Assembly (NCBI RefSeq): GCF_945859685.1
Contig: NC_079149.1
Span: 78,483,073 to 78,547,072 of the forward strand
DNA: 64,000 bases
Source: Eupeodes corollae
Lineage: Eukaryota > Arthropoda > Insecta > Diptera > Syrphidae
Direction of reading: 5' to 3'
Shown here piece by piece: positions 11,071 to 22,085 of this stretch (the stretch's first letter is position 1; every line of letters begins with the position of its first letter). The notes beneath the pieces are model-generated. The model had not been told where the DNA came from. It worked only from the letters and a program-made list of their open reading frames with translations, and did not search any database. The translations under genes and the position numbers were made by a program.

Positions 11071-13150
11071 GCAACAGGGAGGGTATGGGTAGGAGAGGGA
11101 CGGGCGAGGAAGGAATCTTCAGGAGAAGGACTTGGGCGGAATCGGGGAAGGGAAGGAATGTCCGCTTCGGTAGCTGCGGCATGCTTGCGTTGCTCAGCTA
11201 TACTCGTCGGATGGGGGGGTCTTGCCACCGTAGCTGGACCTCACCTCTTTTCAAAAACATAGATCATGCCTTTATAGTATACTAGATTTCAAAAATAGTG
11301 ATACACCACCACCACTGGTTCGCTTTCCTCAGACGCCGTTGATGACGTCACGGTTTGGCCTGTTCCCTCCCAGCCTGGAATCCATTCGGCCGGAATCTCG
11401 GATTCCCCAAATCTGGAGACAAGTCAGTGGTGGACGCACATACTACCCCTTTTCGAAAACCCGCTTACCTTACCGCACCTCCTTCCAATTGACTCACCAC
11501 TTCATGATAACAAAGATCTCAGACATAAGCAAAAAAAGGACAGAATCGAAGCTGAATAGACATTCTAGGATTGATTTGGGATTTACATTCAATTTATTTC
11601 TTCAAAAAAAACAGAATAGTTGACTCTAAGAAAATTGTACTAACAAAGAAAACAAACTTAACTAGAAATAATTTTAATGCTAATAAATTTACTCTAATTA
11701 AAAAAAGAATGAAATATATATCTCAACCTCTACCTAAGAGTCGGTTCAATAAAGTGGGGGTCTTACTATTGCCCAATCCAGGGCTTGACTTACGATCCGC
11801 CGTTCCTACCTACACAGAGCTCTTATGCGGGTGTATACGAGGGGATGAGCAAAATGTTGCGTTAAGCGCGCGCTGTCGTCGACGTCGTCGCCGTCGCGCT
11901 GCTTTGAATTGTTGAAACCTACCCCACGTTAACAAACACTCCCTATGGCAAGTTGAATTAAGAATTCAATTGAGACAAAAAAAAATTCTGAACTGAGTTT
12001 AAGAAAACAAAACCACAGTGAGAATTACTATCAAACAAAAAAAAAAAAAAACAATATAACAACAAAAAAGAAAGGAATAAGGATTGAATATTAAGTAAAT
12101 AATTGAAGAATATAATAAAAAAAGGTAATAAATAAGTAAAGTTTTGAATAAATAAATGAATTAATTATAATTATTTAAATAAGTAGCCATGGTAATGGAG
12201 ATGATCAAACAAAAACGTCGTTCTTCCATGCGTGCTCTGGTGCGTCCTGCCTGCCGGTGATATGTAAAACGCCAGGGCTTCACTACGGACTATCGGACAG
12301 CACTTCTGTTTTCTTGAGCAATAATGAATCTTTTGTCTGCGTGCGTATACTAAATTCTTTTTCGGCGGAGGCAAAAATCCGCAGCGCGGGTGAATATTCG
12401 GGGCGCTCAAAGTGCTCGAAAAGGCTTATTTGAGCTGCCCAATTATTCACTACACTACCAATATGATTTCTTAATAAGATAGGGTTACTTGTGGACCCGG
12501 GTGCTACACGGGTCAGATTTAACTTCGGGGCTTTTTTTGGCCCTCCTCCAACAGTTAGGCACCAATTTATGCGGCCGACCGTGTTTCGTCTTTCGGTTCT
12601 ACGTTGATAGCGTCAACCCAAAAATTCACCCTAATTTTATCAAAAACAAAAAAATCACTAACTTTCACTAATTTTGCATTCTTTACGCACTCACCTTTAC
12701 GCGCTTTTAGTAAGACAAATAAAACAAATATGCTATTCTTCGGTTTTTGTAACAACGAACACAATTTCGATTTTTTAATTGTTGAACCGGCACAAACTAT
12801 TCGTTAATAAGTTCCATGCAGCACAATGACCGCCCTCACTACCTTTCACTTGACTAGTGATTTGCTAGCTTTGGCCTATTACTGATCGCACCGATGAATA
12901 TGGTAAAAACTGTCGATCTACCGTGCGATCTATTAACCTTTCCACCTAGCCCATCACCTCATCATTATTATGTAACGATTCTTTATTACTATTGGCCCGC
13001 ACTATCGGCTGAGAAGCGCAACGGTGTTTCTCGTAAATATTCAAATCTGGCCAGTAAATAACAACCCCCCTACTTCTATCCTGGGTCGTGTCTTGGATAA
13101 GCAAAAATATCCCTTGCTACAGTGGGATACGAAGTGAGCTGTCATCTGTC
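11071..13150 (-). other. Unassigned moderate-GC region, possibly LTR-retroelement leader and LTR
   Basis: GC-rich patches at 11071-11480 and 11740-11900 stand out from the AT-rich surroundings. On the minus strand 11228-11046 encodes a proline-rich 60-aa frame starting MARPPHPTS. Further upstream on that strand, at about 12560, AATTGGTGCC could be the start of a primer-binding site next to an LTR. Sequence 12600-13120 has the look of an LTR, but no second LTR was found to prove it. I could not recognise gag or pol, so this remains a weak suggestion. Several A-rich tracts lie at 11940-12170. Confidence 0.25.
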
Positions 13151-13664
13151 AACTTATTCATTTAACTTTGACAGAACCAAAATTATAAATTATTTATTTA
13201 CAAATTGCAACACGTTTATCATATTCGCGCGTTATATTAATGTTTATTCCCGAGTAAATACCGGACAAAAAACATAACAAAAAACATAAAAACATAGAAA
13301 CCAGGAAGAAGGATGCAAAAAAAAACAAACCACCCAGACGGACAGCTCCAGCACGGAAAGAAGGAACCTCCCAAGCCGAAGCTAAGTATTTTGTATTTTT
13401 GCTTAATGGTTTTGCCACATAAAAATTCTTTTATTTTGCAGGTGACTTTCCCTTGGTCGTCCAGAAAACCTTCGGAAGAGCCCAGAAGTCTTCTGAAACC
13501 ATTCCGTTGGACTGACTGATCAAGAAGAGCAGAACTCTTCTGTTTTGGAAACTGAATCGTCCGAAGAATGGAAGTGGAGAACGACACTAGTATTAGTGTA
13601 TATTTTGATTATCATTTCCCAAATAGAACAGCATGAAAAATATGCTAATCCTTCATTTTTTTCC

Positions 13665-14749
13665 CTTGCAGCCACAACAAGATTTGCATATAAAGAAGAC
13701 TCAATTGAAGTTGTAGATAGCTTTGAATATCTGGGAATAACCTTGAGTCGAACTGGATCTTGGAATGAAACCATGAATGTCTTCAAAACCAAGGCAAGAG
13801 CAGCAGCAGCAGTAACCGAAAAAGCTATGAGGAGCCCTTACATGGAAAACTGGGAAGGAAGAATCAAAGTTTATAATTCAACAATTAAATCGACTTTACT
13901 ATACTGTGCGGAGATATGGGGTCTGGAAGCTGGAGACAAAATTGAAGTTATTCAAACTACAGTTTTAAAGAAGTTGCTTGGTCTAGCTAAAAACACACAA
14001 AGCAATGTGGTTCGCTTAGAAACTGGTACACTTCCATTAGATTACGAGATAGCGAAAAGAGCTTTGCATTTCTGGGAAAAACTGTTGAATGCCTCTTGAA
14101 GACAAGAAGAGAAGCATTATAAATGAAGATTTCAGGAAGGAATCTAACTCAACTTCTTGCTGCTATTATGCTCCTTATTTAGCGAACATACAAGAACCAG
14201 AATATAAACCGTCTCCGTACCTGAATTCATCCTGCAAACCATACGTGCATAAAGTCTTAGCGCAAATTAGGCGCGCGAACAGATATTTCCACAGAATAGT
14301 TTTACACGGTGATAGACATATATTTGACCCAATGAACATTTGCACATTGTATAATACATATGAAGATGATACAATTAAACATTTCCTTTTCCCAATTTTT
14401 AATGCAGTGAGAAACCACTTCCTATCCCCTATGAACTTAACTGACATGAATAGTATAATGAAAGTTGAAGATCAAAACGTTGCACTGAATATATATAAAT
14501 ATGTTAGAAACTCGCTTAACTTAATAGCTTTTATCCTTAACGAATGATAAATCCAGGTTTCAGTTTAAGTAATAAAAGTAATTATTTTTTTATTTTATTT
14601 ATAATTGTTGCTTCATATCTTACCTTATTGTTCTGTTAGATGAATTAAAATTATATTGCACTTACCTTATGAAATACTGTAATATTTACATATTGCCAAT
14701 CAATTTCTAAAAGCTAAGCTTATAACAAATAAATATATCTATCTATCTA
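13665..14749 (+). pseudogene. Non-LTR retrotransposon 3' end with (TATC)n tail
   Basis: The first frame (13670-14099) carries VVDSFEYLGITLSRTGSW, then a thumb-like region with LLYCAEIWGLEAGD and LETGTLPLDYEIAKRAL. A frame change at about 14090 leads into 14089-14547, with a degraded cysteine motif CTLYNTYEDDTIKHFLF, in which the second Cys of the minus-strand relative at 4864-5331 is Tyr. The 3' UTR ends in AATAAATATATC(TATC)n at about 14725-14750. The copy is 5'-truncated and frameshifted. The upstream part (13300-13660) contains acceptor-like TTTTGCAG and TTCCCTTGCAG sites, but no convincing host exon could be built. Confidence 0.7.
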
Positions 14750-14756
14750 TCAATAA

Positions 14757-15345
14757 CTCCCAATTTCGAATTTCCTTCCGCCCTTTACCTTAAAAATCCC
14801 AAATTCATAATCATATCTTCCTCAGACCCACAAAAACCCCTTACCTCTATCAGTGTTTTTTTATAAAAAAGCTATAGATGGCATAAATACAGCTTATGAG
14901 TCTAAAACTCAACTTCCTGATGGAAACCTACTAATTTTAGTTAAATCTCAACACTTGGCCAACATTTTCCTCTCAAAAAAATCACTTGCCAATCTTTGTG
15001 CCGTTTCAATTTCGCTCCATAATCAGTTGAATTCATCTAAATGTACTGTATTTGCCCCATGCTTAAATAACCTTCCAGAAAATGAAATCATAGATGAGAT
15101 GAAGGACCAAGGTGGAATCCATAAATTTAAACAAATTATAAAAAAAGACGACAAAAATTTAGACCGGTGTAGTACTTTACATTTGATCTCTTCCGCCCTC
15201 CCACATCTGTCAATGTAGAATGGTACAACCTTAAAGTGGAAGAATTTTTCCCAAATCCGATGCGCTGTAAGAAATGCCAACTTCTGTGCCACACCAAAAA
15301 CAGGTGTACTCGAAGTGAAACATGTGTTACATGTAATCTCAATTA
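14757..15345 (+). pseudogene. I-type ORF1 (gag-like, CCHC knuckle), frameshifted
   Basis: Translation from about 14757 gives a gag-like sequence with SSSDPQKPLTSISVFF and KKAIDGINTAYESKTQLPDG, then HNQLNSSKCTVF. A frameshift near 15175-15185 moves to the frame encoding VEWYNLKVEEFFPNPMRCKK and the zinc knuckle CKKCQLLCHTKNRC, a CX2CX4HX4C motif. I-type ORF1 proteins bind the element RNA. No clear start codon was chosen because the left end is diffuse and follows directly on the (TATC)n tail of the previous element. Confidence 0.7.
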
Positions 15346-15866
15346 AACTCACCATTCTCTCAATTTACATTCACCCTTCACAACAATTCTCAACCGCAAA
15401 TTTAGTTGACATTATCTCCTCGCTCAACGCTCCCTTATTAATAACAGGCGATTTCAATGGAGCCCTCTTTGGGGCTCCCCACTAGCAAATAAAAGAGGCA
15501 AAATTTTCAAACCTATCCCTCCTAAACGATGGCAGTCCTACAAACTTCTCAACCCATAACACCTTTACACATGTAGATTTGAAGCTCTTGCATCCCCATA
15601 ACTAACACCTAACACCACATGGCACAGACTCAACTTTCTACACGGTAGTGACCATTTCCCATTAATTACCACAGTTATTCTCAAATTAAATTTAAATAGC
15701 AACTCCCTTCCTTCCCCAAAATTCTTAACAGACCGCGCTGACTGGGACCTTTTCCAAATTAAAGCCGAAGAATTTTCAAATGCAAAGCCAATATCTAAAA
15801 ACTTAAATCACCAAATGTTTACGGCTCGCAGCAAATGTTGCCATCCCACAATCAAAAAACAAACAC

Positions 15867-16799
15867 GTGAAAAATATAGTCCCTTGGTGGAATGCCGAAA
15901 TCGCTTCCTTGCGTAAGAATAAACAACACCTATGGACAATTTTAAAGAGGTACCTTAAAAATACTAATCTTATCAACTATCGTAAAGCTAAAGCCTTATT
16001 TCGAAGACAAGACAAAGGATCAAAAATCGAAAGTTTTAAACAATTTACTTCAAAACTGAACCCACATACATCGATAAAAAAAAATCTGGTCAGATGTAAG
16101 AACGTTTACAGGCAACTACACACCCCACTCAATAAAAATAATCCAAACAGATTCAGTAACTCTAACAGATTCAAAAGCAATAGCCGAACACTTTGCAAAT
16201 CGCTGGTCCACCTATTCTAACGATAATAATTTTTCGACCCAATTTTATAATGCGAAACGTTTAGCTCTAAGCTACAACTTTACGACCTCCAAATTACTTC
16301 CACCACCGAAATTACTTGAACAATCTTTTAACTTTCTTGTATTAGAATGTAATTTAAGCTTGGTTAAAGGTGTAAAATACCTGGATTCGACCGTATTTCT
16401 TACCCGATGTTAAAAAATGCACCTTTTATTGTCGAAAAACGTATTTTGGAGTTATTTAATAATATTTACGATCAAGGAATCCTTCCACAATCTTGGAATA
16501 TCTCCACTAACATTCCAATACCGAAACCGAAAAATCAACCATCTGATACCAATAGCTATAGACCAATTTCACTCTTATCTTGCACAAGCAAACTCCTAGA
16601 AAAAATTTTCTCTAAACGGCTTCTTTGGTTTATTGAAACCGAAAATCTCATTAATCTTAACCAAGTTGCTTTCAAAAACAGACGCAGTACTATAGATTCA
16701 CTCCTACACATCGACGAATTCGTAGCATCTGCAATGTCCTGCAAAAACCACGTGTCAATCGTTTCAATTGAATTTGAAAAAGCCTTTGAACGCATTTGA
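15867..16799 (+). pseudogene. I-type ORF2 linker and RT N-terminal part
   Basis: 15867-16220 encodes KNIVPWWNAEIASLRKNKQ, the conserved W-W-N linker between endonuclease and RT, followed by basic sequence. 16407-16799 encodes ILPQSWNISTNIPIPKP, NSYRPISLLSCTSKLLEKIF, NQVAFKNRRSTIDSLL and FEKAFERI, which are RT fingers up to motif A. The Asp expected in the motif A position (FDKAFD) is changed (FEKAFE), and a stop follows immediately. This part is therefore inactive. Confidence 0.75.
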
Positions 16800-16814
16800 G
16801 TCCATGTTATTTTT

Positions 16815-17390
16815 ATAATAATCGACCCAATGATTTAGGCTGTAGAGGAGAGGATTAACAGACAGACAGACGGAATTTGGGGACCCACTTTTTTCTATAT
16901 CATCGTAATAACATGTTTGATTAAAATCTCAAGTTGGATATTTTTTAAGAATGCAAAACTTTCCATTTAGGTAGTTTTTATGTGTCGCAAGTAAAAAGTT
17001 ATATCTTGAAAATAGAGTAATTACGCTTTCAAGTAAGTATTTGTATTGAAGCATGGAACGTTTTTAAGCAATTAGAACGACTTTTTTAGGCCACATTACA
17101 TCTTGCTTTAATTCCACTGATCTGCAAAGTTTTAGACAATGAAATTATATTTTTTAGAAGGCTACCGACTCCAAAATCATTCAATTACTTTAGGTTTCTG
17201 AGATACCACTTTTTAAAATTAACTTAAAAAATATTAAATCATACATTTTTAAAATCGATAATCACTTTCTTCAAAATTTCTAAGTTTCATACAATTTTAC
17301 TAAATTCTTATAAGGACTGGAAGAAAAGCTGAAACATTGCTCGAAACCTTCTCAGCCAAAACTATTAAAAAATATTTTAAGTTAGGCTAT
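16815..17390. other. Insert inside the I-clade RT, unidentified
   Basis: This 0.57-kb block splits RT motif A from the sequence WNIGPKMYSFVKSFLTNRF that normally follows it. It contains GACAGACAGACGGAATTTGGGG-CCCACTTTTTT-like sequence, whose reverse complement resembles 23795-23850 inside the hAT-like element. The two may be copies of one unnamed repeat. Ends and target duplication could not be defined. Confidence 0.4.
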
Positions 17391-17845
17391 CACATAATCA
17401 GTTGGAATATTGGTCCAAAAATGTACAGTTTTGTTAAATCATTTCTAACAAACCGATTTTTCAGAACTAAAATATGTAAATAATTTTTATTCCGGTCTGT
17501 ATACCTTGAACAATGGTATAACACAAGGATCTCCTTTTTCGGTGGTCCTTTTTTAATTGCCTATAATGACATCAGTGACATAATTATGGAAACTCACATT
17601 GGATACCATCTACACCCATCTATCTATATATCCGAAAGACTATACCTCTAAAGAAAAGTATATGCAACTTTTCCTAAACCTTATGCAGACTTATCCTACA
17701 AACACATGGAACGCACTCTACACCGATGGTTCCAAGTCAAGTGAAGGTAGGATACGCTGTCGTTGACAAACACGGAGTATCTTGCTTTACCGAGAAACTT
17801 CCAGCTTATTTTTCAATTTTCTCTGCTGAACCCTTAGCAATTTTA

Positions 17846-18113
17846 AGCTCAAACAAACTTTATTTTATTTTAGTTGGCTTAAATTTTCGTTTAATTTTAC
17901 AACTTAAAATATTAATCAATTTCTTTATCCGTCTGAATGTATGTGCCGGTGTTGTCTTCTCGTCCGAAAAATATCGAAAGACAATATGGCTGTTTCTTGG
18001 TCCCGGCATGTTGTGCCAACATAAAATACAAAAATGGCTTATTCAGATTGGCAAAGAATGGCAGCAGCCAGGCAAAGAGTTTTAAGTGGCTTTGTGTGGG
18101 TTATTTTCTTACA
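17846..18113 (-). repeat. BEL LTR remnant
   Basis: On the minus strand a polypurine tract GAGGGGGAGAA is followed at 18113 by TGTAAG, the expected start of a 3' LTR. The sequence then runs down to about 17846, where I-element RNase H sequence resumes. The opposite end lacks a clear CA, so the LTR is truncated or its edge has decayed. Confidence 0.55.
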
Positions 18114-18735
18114 TTCTCCCCCTCGGTACATTTGCTAAATGTACCCTCTTCATTGCACACTTCTAACTTAGCCAGTTTTATTGCTGGTCTTTCGTATATG
18201 CTGGTCATAGTTTGTACTGAAGCACTGCGGACTTGGTTGTCCTTACCTGGGAATACTTCAACAACTCTTCCCTTTTGCCACTGGTTGCGTGGACTTCTTT
18301 CGTCAATCACCAAAACTAAGTCTCCAACTGTAAGCGGTTTGGCCGGTTGATTCCGTTTTTCTGCTCTAGTTAGGGTGGGTAAGTATTCGACGATCCAGCG
18401 CTTCCAAAAGTGTCTTGCGTGGAGCTGAGACATTAGTACGTGGAACCATCCCTCCAGGTAATTGTCGAAGAAAATGGTTTGGAGTTAGGGCTTCCGACTG
18501 TTCACTATCAATGGATAAGTATGTAAGCTTGCGGGAATTTATCACGTCCTCGACTTCCATTAAAAAGCTACGGAAAAGCTCATCATTAGGTTTGTAACGG
18601 TTAACATTGCTTACCGCGTATAGGGCTATCTTAATTGATTTTATGAGTCTCTCACAGCATCCATTCATATGTGGGGAGGCAGGGGGGTTAAAGTGCCACT
18701 CCAGTTCCGAGGTTACAAATTGATTCGCAATGCAT
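18101..18735 (-). pseudogene. BEL/Pao integrase C-terminus and DUF5641-like end
   Basis: On the minus strand the frame 18735-18366 has NQFVTSELEWHFNPPASPHM, then CCERLIKSIKIAL (the integrase helix after the catalytic Glu region), VINSRKLTY and EALTPNHFLRQLPGG. The next frame, 18433-18101, has ARHFWKRWIVEYLPTLTRAEKR and GDLVLVIDERSPRNQW and ends just before the polypurine tract. This is the 3' end of a BEL pol followed by its LTR, with one frameshift. The frame's N-terminal extension beyond 18735 is antisense I-element sequence, not BEL. The whole fragment interrupts the I-element RNase H. Confidence 0.8.
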
Positions 18736-19610
18736 TGATGGTCAAGGGCAACAATGATCGCCAAAACAACAAACAAAAAAACATCATTCCTCACTGACAG
18801 CCTTTTCACATTATCTGCCATAAAAAAACATAAAACACCGAACACCAATCGCAGGGTCAAAAATTAAGATTAGTCTGGATCCCAGGGCATGTCAAAATTT
18901 CGGGAAATGAAACCGCAGACATAGAAGCTAAAGCTATTTCTGTATGCCCCAACAAAGCGGTCGAGCCACACCGACTACCCAAAAAGGACCTCCAAAGAAT
19001 GATAGATGCATACTGGCAGCGTAAGCGGAAGAATATTGTACTCACCATATTCACCACTACTCGGAAGTTAACAAAGAAGGCGAACCTGCCATTTATCCAA
19101 CAACCACATCCTCAAAAATGAACAAGTGTTTTACTAGATTGAGACTTGGACATACCTGGATAACCAACAACCATTTATTAAGAAAAGAACCTCCACCAAT
19201 TTTCCACCTCTGCCAAACAAATACTATATTATCAATTCAACATTTAAGTCAATAGCTTATTTAAAAATGTTCATAATACTACTTTTCTAACTTTTCTTTC
19301 AAATCTTACTGGAAAAAACATAAAATCTGTATTTAAAATCTTACAAATTCTTAAACTTGATTCATGTACATAATATTAATACCTTATTTCTCACCTACCG
19401 GGGGAGCAACCAAGGGTGGAATGTACGGGGACTTTATCATCCCCCCACCTGCCACCTTCGGCCGCTCCCCTTGGATCTTTACATCAACTTATTTTGTACA
19501 TCGATTTATTTAAGATACCAGCCGAAAGCCTTGTTACTGTGCTAGTGTTGTTTAGTTTTAAGTATTAGTTTGTATCATGTATGTGGAAATTAATAAATAA
19601 TAATAATAAT

Positions 19611-19672
19611 AATTCGCAGCTTTCTACGAAGAATTGAGTGGTTAACAGAATCAAAAGCCTTTGAATAATCTA
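19611..19672 (-). pseudogene. Short non-LTR RT motif A fragment
   Basis: The minus strand encodes DYSKAFDSVNHSILRRKLR, a clear RT motif A (SKAFDSVNH). It lies between the (TAA)n tail of the I element and the left end of the Harbinger element. It may be part of the same minus-strand element as the linker fragment at 21058-21305, with the Harbinger element between them. Confidence 0.6.
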
Positions 19673-19943
19673 AGGCCCGGTGCACACATGCGTTTTTTGA
19701 CGCCGCCGCGATGACGCAGCGGCACCGCTTTTGCGTCATACTGTAAATGGAGTAGTGCACACACACGTGCGATGACGCTGCGTCTCTGCGCGTCATTCTT
19801 GCGGGAAAAAATACTCGCAGGTTTTCGCGAGGCCGCTGCGTCACCGCAGACGCTTTTGCGTCTTTCAGTCTATTGTTTGTTATTGATCGGTGCACACATG
19901 CGTCATTTTGCCGAAAATTAAATTTGTTAGAAAGATTTAAAAG

Positions 19944-20150
19944 ATGGAAGAATTTGATATCGAATTATTTATTGATGAGATAAAAAAGTGTCCAGGAATA
20001 TGGAAAATTGTTTCCGAGGAATACCATGACCGGCAAAAGAAAAGAGCGGCGTGGGTAAATGTTTGCCTAATATTTTGCGAAGATTTCGAGGAAAAATTCG
20101 ATAAATCCAAAAACGAAATATGTAAGTACCTGTTTTTATTTTATTTTTAA
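19944..20150 (+). CDS. MADF-domain protein, first exon (Harbinger accessory gene)
   Basis: The frame starts with ATG at 19944 and encodes MEEFDIELFIDEIKKCPGIW, the start of a MADF domain. YHDRQKKRAAWVNVCLIF and FEEKFDKSKNEI follow. The pattern LI-x-P-x-W plus the conserved AW is that of MADF DNA-binding domains, which Harbinger elements use as the partner that targets the transposase to the terminal repeats. The match stops at about residue 58, where ATGTAAGTACC (about 20120) looks like a splice donor, so the printed stop at 20148 is probably intronic. No downstream exon was found, and the product may be incomplete. Confidence 0.6.
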   Translation: MEEFDIELFIDEIKKCPGIWKIVSEEYHDRQKKRAAWVNVCLIFCEDFEEKFDKSKNEICKYLFLFYF

Positions 20151-20224
20151 TCAAAATTTATACAAATAGTATGTAACATACGTGTTTAAATTCAAGTTAA
20201 GTGAAAAAAGTGTTTCCTAATATT

Positions 20225-21056
20225 CAAATAAAGTTGTTTTGCCATGGTACACTACCAACATCAGATATAAAATAATCTGCCAACTGATTTCTTGCTCCAA
20301 TTGATTGATTAGATGCTCTTGAGGGCCCTTAAGAGTTATGTTGTTGTTCAGTAAATCCTTCTATCGTCAATACATCTTCTATATTAAACCCATTAATAGC
20401 TCTTACATAATTATGGAGTGCACAGCAGGTTTAAACCAAAAGTATTGATAAATCCAAATTTGCATTAATGGGTTTATGAAATATTTTCCATATATTTAAA
20501 AAAAAAAAGTATTTCAAATGTGCACTATACATATCTCCTGGCACGACACAACCTGTAATTAAATATACGTTTCTTGTCCGACAAAACTTTACCGCTGAAA
20601 GGCCTCATTATGTTTTTTGAAAGTGCAAAAGCTTCATCACCAATGAACATGTAGGGCATACTTGGATTTACAGTACCTGGAAGAGTCTGCTCCGTGGGAA
20701 TGTATAATTCATTTTTTATAAGCTTTTCATGAAAATCAGTCCTTTCGAATACAGTGCTATCTGATTCCTTTCCAAACGCTCCAACGTCAATGTAAACAAA
20801 GTTATATTTTGAATCTACAACCGCAAGCAATACTATGGAGAAAAAATTCTTATAGTTGTAAAACAGCGACGCCCTCATCTTTGGTTTCCGTATTCGCACG
20901 TGCTTTCCGTCAATAGCACCTAGGCAATTAGGAAACTGGCTATATTTATGAAAATTTTCCGCAATTTCTTTCCAACGTTGTTCTGTCAACTCTGGAAAAG
21001 ATTCTTCCAATAAACATTCCCAAATAGTTTTGCAAACTATTCTTATTTATATGTAT
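20225..21056 (-). pseudogene. PIF/Harbinger DDE transposase (HARBI1-like), frameshifted
   Basis: The minus strand from about 21056 gives IVCKTIWECLLEESFPEL, then NCLGAIDGKHVRIRKP with the first catalytic Asp, FFSIVLLAVVDSKYNFVYID, and MFIGDEAFALSKNIMRPF with the second Asp. RLCRARRYV would lead into the Glu region, but the frame ends at 20525. After a frameshift around a long A/T tract (20500-20520), sequence continues in another frame with CCALHNYVRAINGF and ends DVGSVPWQNNFI near 20232, a typical Harbinger C-terminus. The N-terminal DNA-binding part is missing. The gene lies tail-to-tail with the MADF gene. Confidence 0.8.
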
Positions 21057-21057
21057 C

Positions 21058-21305
21058 AAGTGCAGATGTCGCTATTCAACCAAGGTGGAGCCGAAACGAG
21101 AAGGGTTTTAATAAGAACATGCCTCTCCAAAAGCTGATTGACGTTTTGCCATAAAAACCTGACTTGATCGTTCAAATTTTGCATAACGTACGGTGAGTTC
21201 CAATCTACGCAGTCAAAGTCACGCACTAAGTCAGATGTGTTTAAGTTTTTGAAGTCTCGGCATTGAAAAAATTGTTGATCAACCTGAAAAACTAAATCCA
21301 AACAT
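21058..21305 (-). pseudogene. Non-LTR endonuclease-RT linker fragment
   Basis: The minus strand encodes LVRDFDCVDWNSPYVMQNLN, FLWQNVNQLLERHVLIKTLL and APPWLNSDICT. The VN-LLERHVLIKT and PWLNSDI words are typical of the segment between endonuclease and RT in jockey- and CR1-like elements. It ends at the Harbinger boundary. With the motif A fragment at 19611-19672 on the same strand, it may represent one element disrupted by the Harbinger insertion. Confidence 0.6.
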
Positions 21306-21640
21306 ACAAAAAGTAAATCGTGCTTGAAAAAACCAGGTTCTTAAAGCTGGCTGTAAAGCATAACCTTACCAAACATCGCTTGCAAAATACAGATCTAGTA
21401 GCGAACTAGACTCTTTGGTGAAGTGGGTAGCAGTGGAGCAGTTAACGGCCTCAGATTCAGCGCCTTGAATACATTAAGGAAATTTGCAGCTAACCGCTTA
21501 TTCCACAGATTACATTGAAAATCACCACACAGTTATAAGTAAAGCAAGAAGAAATTGTCTCTAACGTCGTAACCAATGGTGTTAGGCTATGGTCTGTAAA
21601 CTGATCCAACTAAAACATTTTCAGTGTTGCAGACGATACT
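21306..21640. other. Unassigned spacer
   Basis: Sequence between the non-LTR linker fragment and the second Helitron remnant. No motif was recognised. Confidence 0.35.
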
Positions 21641-22085
21641 GACAAAGACATATTCAAAAGGACAGTCGTCATCAGATTTGCATATTAATTTATTTGCAAT
21701 GACTATCAATAAGTCTCAAGGCCACAATGGCGGATCCAGGGGGGGATCGTAGGGGTCATGACCCCCCCCCCCCTGGGAGATAATTTGTTTGCTTTTTCGT
21801 AGGAATTCTCTTCAATTCAAAACTAATCGTATTGCGTTAATGGATATGACCCCCATTATATTTTAAATTATTTATTTTTTGTATATGAAAACAACATTTG
21901 TATTTTACTTCCTTAAACTTTGTTGCTAAAAGTTCTACTTTTGACTGAAGATTGGACAAGGAACATAATATGCATCGGATATTCAGCCCTATTCCAAAAA
22001 CACAGCACAAATTCATCAACTTTTGACCAATTGGCGATCCAAGGGGGGGTCATATGAGCCAAAAAGCTTATACAGTTAAGTTGTA

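Larger units (their letters stand above)
14755..19613 (+). mobile_element. I-clade non-LTR retrotransposon, decayed, ends in (TAA)n
   Basis: The layout in order is ORF1 (14757-15345) with a gag-like region and CCHC knuckle; endonuclease remnant (about 15350-15650, LLITGDFNG); EN-RT linker with NIVPWWNAEI at 15867; RT fingers (16407-16799); an unrelated insert (about 16815-17390); more RT (17390-17580); RNase H start (17700-17845, ALYTDGSKSS); a BEL fragment (17846-18735); the rest of RNase H (18740-19000, FLTDSLFTL and LVWIPGHVKISGNETADIEA); and a 3' UTR ending in TAATAATAATAA at 19594-19613. The (TAA)n tail, RNase H and gag type are those of the I factor clade. The YADD part of RT is deleted. 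Confidence 0.8.
19673..21056. mobile_element. PIF/Harbinger element with MADF and transposase genes, right end missing
   Basis: The left end begins GGCCCGGTGCACACATGCG after CTAA (a TAA target site is possible). It is followed by a CpG-rich subterminal region with repeated GCGTCA words up to about 19920 and a second GGTGCACACATGCG at 19889-19902. Inside are a plus-strand MADF gene and a convergent minus-strand DDE transposase. That two-gene set is typical of insect PIF/Harbinger elements. No matching right terminal repeat was found, and the transposase N-terminus is cut at about 21056, so the element is truncated there. Confidence 0.7.

Noticed and set aside
14725..14750. Independent (TATC)n microsatellite
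   Set aside because: It sits at the end of a retrotransposon 3' UTR and is better read as its tail.
18366..18860. 164-codon minus-strand frame as one BEL protein
   Set aside because: Only the part below about 18735 is BEL; the N-terminal 40 residues are antisense of the I-element RNase H.
21769..21773. Poly-C/poly-G runs here and at 24212-24225 as a regulatory or quadruplex element
   Set aside because: They are part of the hAT-like terminal region, present symmetrically at both ends.
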